Below are positions 43,765-52,688 of a DNA stretch of 64,000 bases, piece after piece. Under the pieces are notes generated by a model, which saw only the letters and a program-made list of their open reading frames with translations, was not told where the DNA came from and searched no databases. This stretch comes from Pediococcus claussenii ATCC BAA-344 (GTDB lineage: Bacteria; Bacillota; Bacilli; Lactobacillales; Lactobacillaceae): the NCBI RefSeq assembly GCF_000237995.1, contig NC_016605.1:1054001-1118000 (forward strand), read 5' to 3'. The position numbers were made by a program, and so were the translations under genes. The first letter of the stretch is position 1, and each line of letters starts with the position of its first letter.

Positions 43765-44454
43765 CTAAAATGTAAACGCTAAATCAGTTAATACAACCGT
43801 AAATCCAACCAAAATAACTAAACTTCCGACTCTTTTCCACATAGAAATTTTCCCAATCTTTGGAAATCCGATTATAAACCCTAACAAGAACCCTGCTAGG
43901 ACACCTCCTAAATGTGCAGCAATATCCACATCGGGACCCAGAAAACCACCAATCAATCCCAAAATCGTGAAAATTAGCATTTGTTGTCCCATCTGAGCTA
44001 AGTATGGCACACTTCGAAAAGTAATAGCTAACATTAGCCAAACGCCAATTATCCCAAAAATAGCACCGCTAGCTCCCGCAGATATTGTTTGTGGATTGGC
44101 AAAGTATAAGCTTACCAAATTGCCAAAAACACCAGCAAGAAGGTATGTAGCAAGAAATTTCCAATGTCCCATTATAGCTTCTAAAATTCGTCCTAAGAAG
44201 TATAAAGTTACCATGTTCAAAACTAGATGTTCAATACCAATATGAATAAACATAGAGGCAAAAATAGAAAAATAGTCGCTACCGTTCTTGATTGACTCAG
44301 GCACCATCGCCCCGTACCGTATTAAATTATTTATATTTGTTGTTCCGCCCGTGACAGACATCAACAAAAAAACAATCACATTAACTATAACCAATATATT
44401 AGTTACAAAAGCCCCTTGAAACCAACTTTTAATTCTGTAATTAATCGGTTGCAT
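43765..44454 (-). CDS. Rhomboid-family intramembrane serine protease
   Basis: A 229-aa protein with about six membrane helices. The catalytic Ser is in SAGASGAIFGIIGVWL and the catalytic His in DVDIAAHLGGVLAGFLLG. The conserved helix-2 HIGIEHLVLNMVTLYFLGR precedes them. It corresponds to YqgP of B. subtilis but lacks a long N-terminal domain. Overlaps the 5-FCL gene by 14 bases. Confidence 0.93.
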   Translation of the reverse strand: MQPINYRIKSWFQGAFVTNILVIVNVIVFLLMSVTGGTTNINNLIRYGAMVPESIKNGSDYFSIFASMFIHIGIEHLVLNMVTLYFLGRILEAIMGHWKFLATYLLAGVFGNLVSLYFANPQTISAGASGAIFGIIGVWLMLAITFRSVPYLAQMGQQMLIFTILGLIGGFLGPDVDIAAHLGGVLAGFLLGFIIGFPKIGKISMWKRVGSLVILVGFTVVLTDLAFTF

Positions 44455-45025
44455 ATTGAAGTCCTCCAGTAGAACAAATTATCTTTATTGGTACGTCAAA
44501 ATCGTTAACTTTCCATTCTGGAAGCTTAAATAATTGCTCTTCAAAAGCTAATGCCATTGTTATCCCTTTAAAATTAGCTAAATATCGATCATAGTAGCCG
44601 GCTCCAAAGCCAACCCTAAAGCCATCCCTACTTTCAAAAGCAACTCCTGGAACTAGCATCAGGTCAATCTGATCACTCTCATAAACAATACCATTAGTAG
44701 GTTCTAAAATCCCAAATACCTTGGGTTCTAAAATCGTATCAGCATCCAGCCTGACAAACTCCATGGTTCGCTCATCATCGTTATATGTTCTAGGAATAAC
44801 AATGGTTTTATTAATTTTTTTTGCTTCCTGAATAAGTGCATCGGTGCTAAATTCATGTACTTGACTAAGCGTAATCCCGACCACTTTACTTTGCACCCAC
44901 TCATTACTATTGAATAAATATTTAGAGATGATCTTCTCTTCTTTTTGTTTAACAGTTTGATTAATCTTTTCTAAAGCTCTAATCTGCCTTTGCCTAAAAT
45001 CTCTTTTGCTAAGCAAACCCATCAT
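44441..45025 (-). CDS. 5-formyltetrahydrofolate cyclo-ligase
   Basis: Recycles 5-formyl-THF to methenyl-THF, using ATP. The 194-aa protein starts with KRDFRQRQIRALEKINQ and carries MLVPGVAFESRDGFRVGFGAGYYDRYL, the family signature. The exact start is unclear: ATG ATG at 45025 lies right behind AGGAG, and a TTG three codons in has better spacing. Equivalent to yqgN. Confidence 0.9.
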   Translation of the reverse strand: MMGLLSKRDFRQRQIRALEKINQTVKQKEEKIISKYLFNSNEWVQSKVVGITLSQVHEFSTDALIQEAKKINKTIVIPRTYNDDERTMEFVRLDADTILEPKVFGILEPTNGIVYESDQIDLMLVPGVAFESRDGFRVGFGAGYYDRYLANFKGITMALAFEEQLFKLPEWKVNDFDVPIKIICSTGGLQYATD

Positions 45026-45040
45026 CTCCTAATCGCCTAG

Positions 45041-45075
45041 AAAAACAAAAATCCGAGACAAATTGCTTTGCCTCG
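45041..45075 (-). terminator. Terminator behind rpmG
   Basis: CCGAG and CTCGG with inner CAAA/TTTG pairing, followed on the minus strand by ATTTTTGTTTTT. It lies between rpmG and the 5-FCL gene. Confidence 0.8.
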
Positions 45076-45086
45076 GCCTTGTTTGC

Positions 45087-45236
45087 TTATTTTGTTTCGC
45101 GGTGTAAAGTTACTTTACGATCGCGTGGGCAATACTTGTTCAATTCCAAACGATCTGGATTATTACGCTTGTTCTTGCTTGATAAGTATTGACGATTATG
45201 GCATTCTGTACATTCCATTGTAATGTGTACTCGCAT
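45087..45236 (-). CDS. rpmG: 50S ribosomal protein L33
   Basis: A 49-residue protein, start at 45236: [20 protein letters not shown], then [18 protein letters not shown] and KVTLHRETK. This is the L33 signature. It keeps the first CxxC pair and one Cys of the second, as in many lactobacilli. The order pbpA-rpmG-yqgN-rhomboid-yqgQ-glcK matches B. subtilis. Confidence 0.95.
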   Translation of the reverse strand: MRVHITMECTECHNRQYLSSKNKRNNPDRLELNKYCPRDRKVTLHRETK

Positions 45237-45335
45237 CGAAACAACCTCCATAAAGTCTCAAAAATTGAATTACTGCTTGTAATCCGTTAACAAATATTAA
45301 TACTACCACGTTTACAATTCAAAAGCTAGTTATCT

Positions 45336-47426
45336 TTATCTACTATTTAAGTTTTGTGCTGCACTTGTTGAAGTTGACTTAGTTGGATTTACTAATGTTG
45401 ACTTCGATTGCACTGTATCCCAGTACGCCTTATAAATCTCTTTTGCAGCATCCATATTGTTACTCTCTGCGTCTAGACCTAATCCTGGCAATGCAAGTGC
45501 TACTACCACTTGTGGATCATTAGAAGGCGCAAATGACGCTAACGAAAGGGTCACAGTTTGGTGTCCATTAGTTACGGTTTGGGCTGTACCTGTCTTAGCA
45601 GAAATACCTGGACTAATTCCAGCAAGTGGGCCTCCTGTTTTATATTGATTATTACCATGTACAACATCATATAACCCTTGTTTTACAAGTGCTCGTTGTG
45701 CATCAGTTTCTTTAACATAGTTCATAATTTGCGGACTTGTGGATGATTGAACCGGCCCCAATTTACCATCCTTATCACTACTTCGAATTTGAGAAACTAT
45801 TCGTGGAGCAATTCGGTAACCACCATTTGCAATGGTAGACATATATTGAGCAATTTGAATTGTTGTATAAGCATCGTAATTACCAAATGACAAATCTAAA
45901 GCCTTACCAATATTAGCCATTCCACTTGGTCCAATCAGTCCAGAAGATTCCCCTGGGATATCAACACCAGTATCAGTTCCCAAACCAAACTGTTGAAAAT
46001 ACCCACGCATTTTATTGAATACGTCAGGGTTCATCGAGGCAAGCCCCTTACCAGGCGCATACGTGAATCCGCCCTCTTTCATTGCTAATTGCATCATATA
46101 CGAGTTAGAAGAAACCTGTAAGGCACTGGCTGCATTAACACTCATATCAGCAGAACCAGTTGGATTAAACCAAGAAGATTTTGCTCCAGTTCCTGCTAAT
46201 CTTATAGGTTCATCAGTCAAAGTATTATTTTGAGGCGTTATTACCCCATCCATCAATGCCCCAGAAACCATGGCACCCTTAATTACGGAACCCATTACAA
46301 TTGGTTCATTGATCGTTCCAAGGGGATTTGTCGTGATTTTTCCTGTTGATGGATTACGGTTCACTCCAGCCAAAGCAATAATCTTCCCAGTATTAGGATT
46401 CATTACTACTGCATAACCGCCAGTCGATTCACCGCCAGCACTCTGCGATGCATCGTGCATAATTTGTTGAACCTTTGACTGAAATTTTTCATTAATAGTT
46501 AAAATAAGGTTATCACCTTTTTTACCGGCATACTGCTTAACACGCTTGATTATTTTACCACTACCACTTAATTCCAAAGCAGTTTGCGACTTAGAACCAC
46601 GTAATACTGGCTCATATTGCTGTTCTAAATAACTTTGTCCCACGCTATCATTACGAGCGTAACCTTCTGCCAATAAAGTATTCAACTGGTCACTTGGCAG
46701 ACCTGACTTGGAGTTTGAAACTGTTCCCGTTAGCGCCTTAACTCCATCGCCAGCTGGGTAGCTTCTTGACCAACTAGTACCTATCTTGACTCCTGGCAAG
46801 TCGGATAAATGTTCACCAATTTGTGAGAGTTCTGTGCTGGTTACACCATCATCCTTAATATAGGTTGTAGAAAGCTGATAAGCACCGTTCATGATAGTAA
46901 AAATTCGAGCACTGTTCATCTGAGCATTTGATATTTTAGAATCATCTTTGATTACCAAATCGGTTGCTGCATTTAACAACGCCTTTGATGATAACTCATT
47001 ATGGTCTTTCACTCTATTTTCATATTTTTCTAAGGTGTCAGTATCCGCAAGTAAATACGTAGCTATATTTTGTTTGCTTAATTCCATATCATCTGCTTTT
47101 AAATATTTCCCTAGATTATTAGCAGTTCGATACATATCGGCAGGCATTGTCCCAACGTTTTTAGTGTATAAAACCGCCTGATGAGCTTCATTACCAACTA
47201 AAACCTTGCCAGTTGAGTCATAGATCATCCCACGTTGAACATTATCAGTTTCAACCGTGTTATCCGTTCGATCAACTTCCGCCTGAAACTTAGAACCATA
47301 TAAAATTTGCAAATAGCCAAGTTGCCCTACTAGAAGAAGCAAGAGTGCAAAAACTGTAAAGAAAATTAAATTTAGGCGAAAAGGTAGTTCTTTTTTTCGT
47401 TTAAAATTGTTATTGGAATTTTTCAA
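45336..47426 (-). CDS. pbpA: Class B penicillin-binding protein 2 (transpeptidase)
   Basis: Cross-links peptidoglycan at the membrane. The 696-aa protein has an N-terminal membrane helix (LNLIFFTVFALLLLLVGQLG), a dimerisation domain beginning DRGMIYD-like (QRGMIYDSTGKVL), and a transpeptidase domain with SVIK (catalytic Ser), SSNSY (SxN) and SAKTGTAQ (KTG). The position next to rpmG matches pbpA of B. subtilis, which acts in cell elongation. Confidence 0.9.
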   Translation of the reverse strand: MKNSNNNFKRKKELPFRLNLIFFTVFALLLLLVGQLGYLQILYGSKFQAEVDRTDNTVETDNVQRGMIYDSTGKVLVGNEAHQAVLYTKNVGTMPADMYRTANNLGKYLKADDMELSKQNIATYLLADTDTLEKYENRVKDHNELSSKALLNAATDLVIKDDSKISNAQMNSARIFTIMNGAYQLSTTYIKDDGVTSTELSQIGEHLSDLPGVKIGTSWSRSYPAGDGVKALTGTVSNSKSGLPSDQLNTLLAEGYARNDSVGQSYLEQQYEPVLRGSKSQTALELSGSGKIIKRVKQYAGKKGDNLILTINEKFQSKVQQIMHDASQSAGGESTGGYAVVMNPNTGKIIALAGVNRNPSTGKITTNPLGTINEPIVMGSVIKGAMVSGALMDGVITPQNNTLTDEPIRLAGTGAKSSWFNPTGSADMSVNAASALQVSSNSYMMQLAMKEGGFTYAPGKGLASMNPDVFNKMRGYFQQFGLGTDTGVDIPGESSGLIGPSGMANIGKALDLSFGNYDAYTTIQIAQYMSTIANGGYRIAPRIVSQIRSSDKDGKLGPVQSSTSPQIMNYVKETDAQRALVKQGLYDVVHGNNQYKTGGPLAGISPGISAKTGTAQTVTNGHQTVTLSLASFAPSNDPQVVVALALPGLGLDAESNNMDAAKEIYKAYWDTVQSKSTLVNPTKSTSTSAAQNLNSR

Positions 47427-47562
47427 TGCTAACTTCCCCTTTTAAATCACTTAACACATCATACCAAAAAAAAACGCACCTTACTATCTAATAACGCTCA
47501 ACTTAACATTGTCTTATGCTATGCTAAAAACATAAAAAATAATAATTGGTGCAGGAATAATA

Positions 47563-50172
47563 ATGAAAAATATCAAAACAAAATCTTATATATTAAGTTT
47601 CATAGTTCCTTTTTTAATTCTTGGAATTTACTTTGCAAGTCGTAGAATGGCTCCGTTCGGAACATCGAGTATTTTAACCGTTGATATGGGACAGCAATAT
47701 GTTGAATTCTTTGCGTACTTTCAGCATACAATCTTACATAACCCAGGTGCCCTCTTCTATTCATTCTCTAAGGGAATTGGTGGGGAAATGGTGGGAACAT
47801 GGGCATATTACCTGATGAGTCCCTTTAATTTTTTACTTTTGTTCTTCAAAGGAACGTCTATCACTTCTGGAATACTACTTATTACGTTGCTAAAATATTC
47901 ATTTGCAAGTTTGAGCATGAATTATTATCTAGCAAAAAATCGCAATCTAAATATATTCATTCAGATTGGAGTTTCAGTTTCTTATAGTCTCATGGCATTT
48001 GGTATTGCAAACCAATTGAACATTATGTGGCTAGATGCTTTAATTTTTCTACCCCTCATTACCAATGGTATCGAACACCTAGAAAAAAAATCGAATATCT
48101 TGAATCAGTTCACCATTTGGATGTCATTGATGATTATCGTTAACTATTATTTTGCGTATATGATTGCAATTTTCTCTTTAATCTACTTACTTTTTAAATT
48201 AACCAAAAGCAATTGGAAAAACTATTCTATTAACTTTTTAAAATCTTGGATCGTAACTATTGGTCTAACCGCATGTCTATGGTTACCAACCCTTTGGTCA
48301 TTACAACAAAGTAAGCTTACTTACACTGAAAACACATTTAGCTTTGGAACAGATTACAACCCCATTAATTTGGCTAGTAAATTTTTCCCTGGGGCTTTTA
48401 GCTTTAAACAAATGTCTAGTGGCTACCCTAACATATACATAGGGATATTTTTCATTGTCGCTTTTGTTGCCTACTTTTTTAATCGAAATATTTCAAAATC
48501 TCGAAAAATCAAATCGTTACTCATTACATTGTTCTTACTTGTCTCACTAGATTTTATACCATTTAACTTAATGTGGCATGCCTTCCAATTTCCATGGTGG
48601 TATCCATTTCGTTTTAGTTTCATCGTCAGTTTTTGGTTTATTTTGTTAGGTACTAAGGCTTTAGAAAATTATCAGTTCAGCAATCTAAAATTAACTATCC
48701 TATCTAGTTCAGTAATTATGGCAGTTTTAACATTTTTATCCGTAGTAAAACTGCCTGATCACACTGACTTTATGACAAGTAATCAAATTATGTTGGGCAT
48801 CATTTTCTTTATTACTAGTATCCTACTTTGGAGTGGACTATATAATAAATTCAATCCCAAGGGAATTACACTCCTTTTAGGACTCTTTTTAATTATTGAT
48901 ATCAGTACAAACGCAATATTCTCTTTAAATCGAATTTCCTACGTTTCACAGTCAGAATTTGCCGACTATTCGAATGCAGTCAATGATCTAACAAAACAAA
49001 CTCAAACAAAGAATTCAACTTTTTATCGAGTTGGTAGTAACTTTGCTAGAACAAAAGACGATGCGATGCAATTTAATTATAATGGTGGTTCTCAATTTAA
49101 TTCAAGTTTGGAAAGCAGTATGATCAATTTGTTAGGGACAATCGGTCAGCCTGTTAGCTCTGGAAATGTATCATACTTGAATGGCACTAATCTAAGTGAT
49201 AGTCTCCTCGGTTTTAAATACTGGATGATTAATGACCAAACAGTCCGTGGTGAAAATCCGCTGCCTACACAAAGTGTTCGACAAGAACTTAAGCAACCCA
49301 AAAATAAAGTATTAAAAACCAATTATGCTTCCGTTTATGAAAATAAAAATGCTCTACCCATCGTATTTATGACTTCTAAATATAAATCAAATCAAGTTCT
49401 CCCAATTGATGATCCAATTACTGCACAGAATATTCTTTGGAAAAACGCCACCGGTGAAAAACATGATTTGCTTAACGTACTACCAATGCCACAATATCAA
49501 ATACAAAATATCAATAACATTAATTCTTTGAATGGATCTATCCTGAGAAAACAAAAGCTCAATAAGCCGGCATCTGTAACGTTCTTCTTGAATAAGCCCA
49601 ACAAACCAACATATATGACGATTGGCAGCAATATGAATCACAACAATCTAGATGTTCTGGTTAACGGACATCAGATCACAGAAAATGTTGAACTTGATCA
49701 TCCAATTATCCTTTCAATAAACCAACTATCACATGGCCCAGTTAAAGTTCAAATCGTTTTAAAGAAGCCACAACTAGTGGTTAATAATTTAAACTTTTAC
49801 ACACTAGACCAAAATAGATTGAATCATGATGCATCAGTTTTAAAAAAGGCTAATTCAAATTCACTTACAAACTCTGGTAATAAGATCTCTGGAACAATTA
49901 ATGTTAAAAACAATCACAACTACTTATGGTCTTCTATTCTATATTCCAAAGGATGGCATTTATATGCTAATAATAAATCAGTGCCAATTGTTCAAAATAC
50001 AAATGGATTTTTAGGTGCTAAAGTTCCACTTGGCAAGCAGAAGATCTTGCTTAAATATGAACCTCCATTCCTAAGACTAGGTGTTATAATTTCTTTGCTC
50101 ACTGTAGTGTTATTAGCATTAACAAAGATTACATTCAAAGTAAAAAAAGCAACGAAAAATATTAGCTCATAA
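47563..50172 (+). CDS. yfhO: YfhO family membrane protein
   Basis: An 869-aa protein with about a dozen membrane helices in the first ~450 residues, a large extracellular region (about 460-835) and a final C-terminal helix. N-terminal motifs SSILTVDMGQQYVEFFAYFQ and YSFSKGIGGEMVGTWAYYLMSPFNF are typical of YfhO. Family members glycosylate teichoic acids or use undecaprenyl-linked sugars (GT-C type). Its own promoter lies just upstream and a strong terminator follows. Confidence 0.9.
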   Translation: MKNIKTKSYILSFIVPFLILGIYFASRRMAPFGTSSILTVDMGQQYVEFFAYFQHTILHNPGALFYSFSKGIGGEMVGTWAYYLMSPFNFLLLFFKGTSITSGILLITLLKYSFASLSMNYYLAKNRNLNIFIQIGVSVSYSLMAFGIANQLNIMWLDALIFLPLITNGIEHLEKKSNILNQFTIWMSLMIIVNYYFAYMIAIFSLIYLLFKLTKSNWKNYSINFLKSWIVTIGLTACLWLPTLWSLQQSKLTYTENTFSFGTDYNPINLASKFFPGAFSFKQMSSGYPNIYIGIFFIVAFVAYFFNRNISKSRKIKSLLITLFLLVSLDFIPFNLMWHAFQFPWWYPFRFSFIVSFWFILLGTKALENYQFSNLKLTILSSSVIMAVLTFLSVVKLPDHTDFMTSNQIMLGIIFFITSILLWSGLYNKFNPKGITLLLGLFLIIDISTNAIFSLNRISYVSQSEFADYSNAVNDLTKQTQTKNSTFYRVGSNFARTKDDAMQFNYNGGSQFNSSLESSMINLLGTIGQPVSSGNVSYLNGTNLSDSLLGFKYWMINDQTVRGENPLPTQSVRQELKQPKNKVLKTNYASVYENKNALPIVFMTSKYKSNQVLPIDDPITAQNILWKNATGEKHDLLNVLPMPQYQIQNINNINSLNGSILRKQKLNKPASVTFFLNKPNKPTYMTIGSNMNHNNLDVLVNGHQITENVELDHPIILSINQLSHGPVKVQIVLKKPQLVVNNLNFYTLDQNRLNHDASVLKKANSNSLTNSGNKISGTINVKNNHNYLWSSILYSKGWHLYANNKSVPIVQNTNGFLGAKVPLGKQKILLKYEPPFLRLGVIISLLTVVLLALTKITFKVKKATKNISS

Positions 50173-50174
50173 AT

Positions 50175-50220
50175 AAAAATGGGGTAACAGCAAAACGTAA
50201 TTTGCTGTTACCCCATTTTT
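50175..50220. terminator. Bidirectional terminator
   Basis: AAAAATGGGGTAACAGCAAA pairs perfectly with the same 20 bases on the other side across 6 nt. It lies between the convergent yfhO and greA. Confidence 0.94.
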
Positions 50221-50258
50221 ATTTAATTCACATTATTTTTAATCGCTTGATTTTAGAA

Positions 50259-50738
50259 CTAGTTTTTTACTTCGATGATTTCAACTTCCATCTCACCAAC
50301 AGGGATACTAATCATTACATGATCCCCAACTTTTTTACCAAGCAACGCTTGTGCGATTGGAGAATCATTCGAAATCTTACCAACCATTGGATCAGACTCA
50401 GCTGCTCCAACAATTGTATATTCCTCAGGCTCTTCATCAGGAAGTTCCTTAAAAACAACCGTACGTCCAACCGAAACCTCATCAGTTGCAACATTATCAT
50501 TATCAATGATTTCTGCATTGTGCAACATGTTTTCAATTGTACTGATCCTACCCTCAACCATACTCTGTTCATCTTTAGCTGATTCATATTCAGAGTTTTC
50601 TGACAAATCGCCAAAGCTTCGAGCAATTTTAATTCGCTCAATAATTTCTGGACGAGTCTTTGTTTTTAATTCTTCTAATTCCGCCTCTAACTTATCTTTG
50701 CCCTCTAACGTCATCGGAAAAACTTTCTCTTCTGCCAT
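50259..50738 (-). CDS. greA: Transcription elongation factor GreA
   Basis: Rescues backtracked RNA polymerase by stimulating cleavage of the transcript. The 159-aa protein has the N-terminal coiled coil ([35 protein letters not shown] with the acidic tip) and a C-terminal FKBP-like domain ([17 protein letters not shown]). Confidence 0.96.
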   Translation of the reverse strand: MAEEKVFPMTLEGKDKLEAELEELKTKTRPEIIERIKIARSFGDLSENSEYESAKDEQSMVEGRISTIENMLHNAEIIDNDNVATDEVSVGRTVVFKELPDEEPEEYTIVGAAESDPMVGKISNDSPIAQALLGKKVGDHVMISIPVGEMEVEIIEVKN

Positions 50739-50755
50739 TTTAAATCTACCTCTAC

Positions 50756-51412
50756 TTAACCGTTAAATTTTTCATCGCGTCCATCTTCAGAAAGAATATC
50801 ACGTACTTTTGTAACTAGTAAATCAATCGCTACAGTATTCTCTCCACCCTCTGGAACGATCAGATCTGCATATCGTTTTGTTGGTTCAATAAACTGATGA
50901 TACATTGGTTTAACCGTGGTCAAATACTGGGTAATGATCGAATCCAGACTTCTTCCACGTTGTTCCATATCCCGTTGAATTCTACGAATAATTCTAATAT
51001 CATCATCCGTATCAACATAGACCTTAATATCTAACATATCTCTAACACGCTGATCATCTAAAATCAAAACGCCCTCAAGAATGATTACGTCCCGTGGCTC
51101 TTGATGAACGGATTTATTACTACGAGTAAACTCAGAATAATCATATACTGGAATATCGATAGACTGATTACTTTTAAGCATCTTTAAATGCTCTACTAGC
51201 AAATCACTGTCGAACGCAAGTGGATGATCATAATTAACATTAATTCGTTCTTCCATTGACATATCAGCTTGGTCTCGATAATACGAGTCTTGCTGAATAA
51301 TTGAAATTGAGTGTCCAGATAAGTGTTCTAATATTTTACTACTAACCGTCGTTTTTCCACTACCTGACCCACCAGTAACACCTATAATGATTGGTTCTTG
51401 TTTATGTTCCAT
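50756..51412 (-). CDS. udk: Uridine kinase
   Basis: Phosphorylates uridine and cytidine. The start at 51412 ([15 protein letters not shown]) has AGGAG ten bases upstream. The frame to 51454 runs into mltG. P-loop [15 protein letters not shown], then [22 protein letters not shown], and IILEGVLIL. It is 218 aa. Order mltG-udk-greA is common in Firmicutes. Confidence 0.95.
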   Translation of the reverse strand: MEHKQEPIIIGVTGGSGSGKTTVSSKILEHLSGHSISIIQQDSYYRDQADMSMEERINVNYDHPLAFDSDLLVEHLKMLKSNQSIDIPVYDYSEFTRSNKSVHQEPRDVIILEGVLILDDQRVRDMLDIKVYVDTDDDIRIIRRIQRDMEQRGRSLDSIITQYLTTVKPMYHQFIEPTKRYADLIVPEGGENTVAIDLLVTKVRDILSEDGRDEKFNG

Positions 51413-51425
51413 AGCGAACAAACTC

Positions 51426-52598
51426 CTACTTTCCTTCTGGATTGTACTTTGCAACAGCAGCGTTGAAGGAGTTTATATCCTTAAAGTACAGAACATCACC
51501 AACGTTATACTTATTGTCGACCTTCTTTGTAACGGCAAAGAAGAACATATATTCACGATTGGCGTTAATGACTGCCATAATAGAACTTTCCCCTGGGCTA
51601 TCAACTGGTCCAGGCATATATCCGGTATTAACACGCGTGTTATACGGACTATCCGATTGTAAATCGCTTTCCGTTAATGCCTGTGTCGCTGATTTACGAA
51701 CAACAGCATACCTAGTAGAAACATCAGATCCTAACGTATCACCCTTAGAGATTCGATTTAAGAATACACCCGCAATCTTTGGACGATCAGAAGTCTTACT
51801 TCCTTCCATTTCAACCAGAGAAGCAACGCTTAATGCCTGCTGAACAGTCAAGTTCTTTTCTTTTAGTTTTGAATAATATGGCTTCAAAACAGCATCTTCC
51901 TTAGCAACCATTTGAGTTACCAGGTCTTTAAGTGAACTATTCTTGTTGATTGGATAAACGGCTGGGAATAAATAACCTTCCAAACGATACCTAACATTTT
52001 GTGCTTTCATTGCAGATCCCAAAAGGTCTGGATACTTAGCAGCAAGTTGCTTAATAAAAGCTTGGTTATTCATTAAACTCAAAAATTGTTTCCCAGTAAA
52101 CCGATCATTAGTCTTACTCATTGATTTCGCAATCTGATCAATGTTTTCACCCTCACGAATTAATAGCTTAGGTCCATTAACCTCAATCGGAGTTGCAGAT
52201 CCACCTTTTTGTAACTTATCAGCAATCTGTTTCAAAGTCATTGAAGGCGAAAGTACATAATATCCAGCCTGAAAATTAGCCAAATTTTGTTTTTTAGCAT
52301 AATAATTAAAAACTGAACCGTTTTTAACAACTTTTTTCTCTTGCAGAATTGAACCAACCTGGCGTGGTGCGGTTCCAATTGGTATATCAATCTGAACCTG
52401 TTGATTACTATTTGGGTGCAATGGTTTCATTGCGGAATCAAAGAATCGATATCCTAGAAAAACGGTTACCAGAATTACTAGAAGCAAAATTCCCAAAACC
52501 CATTTTACAATCTGATGTCCTCCACCACGTTTTTTATTGTTTTTATTTCCGTTCATCTGCGATCTTGTTCGTGTCATGCTTTGATCGTTGTTATCCAA
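51426..52598 (-). CDS. mltG: Endolytic murein transglycosylase MltG
   Basis: Cleaves nascent glycan strands at the membrane. The 390-aa protein has a basic N-terminus, one membrane helix ([20 protein letters not shown]), a LysM-like region and a YceG catalytic domain with [20 protein letters not shown] (catalytic Glu), VFLNR and [20 protein letters not shown]. The start is a TTG behind GGGGG. Confidence 0.93.
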   Translation of the reverse strand: MDNNDQSMTRTRSQMNGNKNNKKRGGGHQIVKWVLGILLLVILVTVFLGYRFFDSAMKPLHPNSNQQVQIDIPIGTAPRQVGSILQEKKVVKNGSVFNYYAKKQNLANFQAGYYVLSPSMTLKQIADKLQKGGSATPIEVNGPKLLIREGENIDQIAKSMSKTNDRFTGKQFLSLMNNQAFIKQLAAKYPDLLGSAMKAQNVRYRLEGYLFPAVYPINKNSSLKDLVTQMVAKEDAVLKPYYSKLKEKNLTVQQALSVASLVEMEGSKTSDRPKIAGVFLNRISKGDTLGSDVSTRYAVVRKSATQALTESDLQSDSPYNTRVNTGYMPGPVDSPGESSIMAVINANREYMFFFAVTKKVDNKYNVGDVLYFKDINSFNAAVAKYNPEGK

Positions 52599-52688
52599 AA
52601 TATGTCCCCCTGGTCTTTTTTACATCCCCGTCATTATACAAAATAATTATCAATTATGCATTAACAACTGAAAAAATTTTCCAGAAAA

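Noticed and set aside
43768-43784. Catabolite-control (cre)-like site TGTAAACGCTAA
   Set aside because: It lies at the 3' end of the rhomboid gene, away from any promoter, and departs from the consensus at the last positions.
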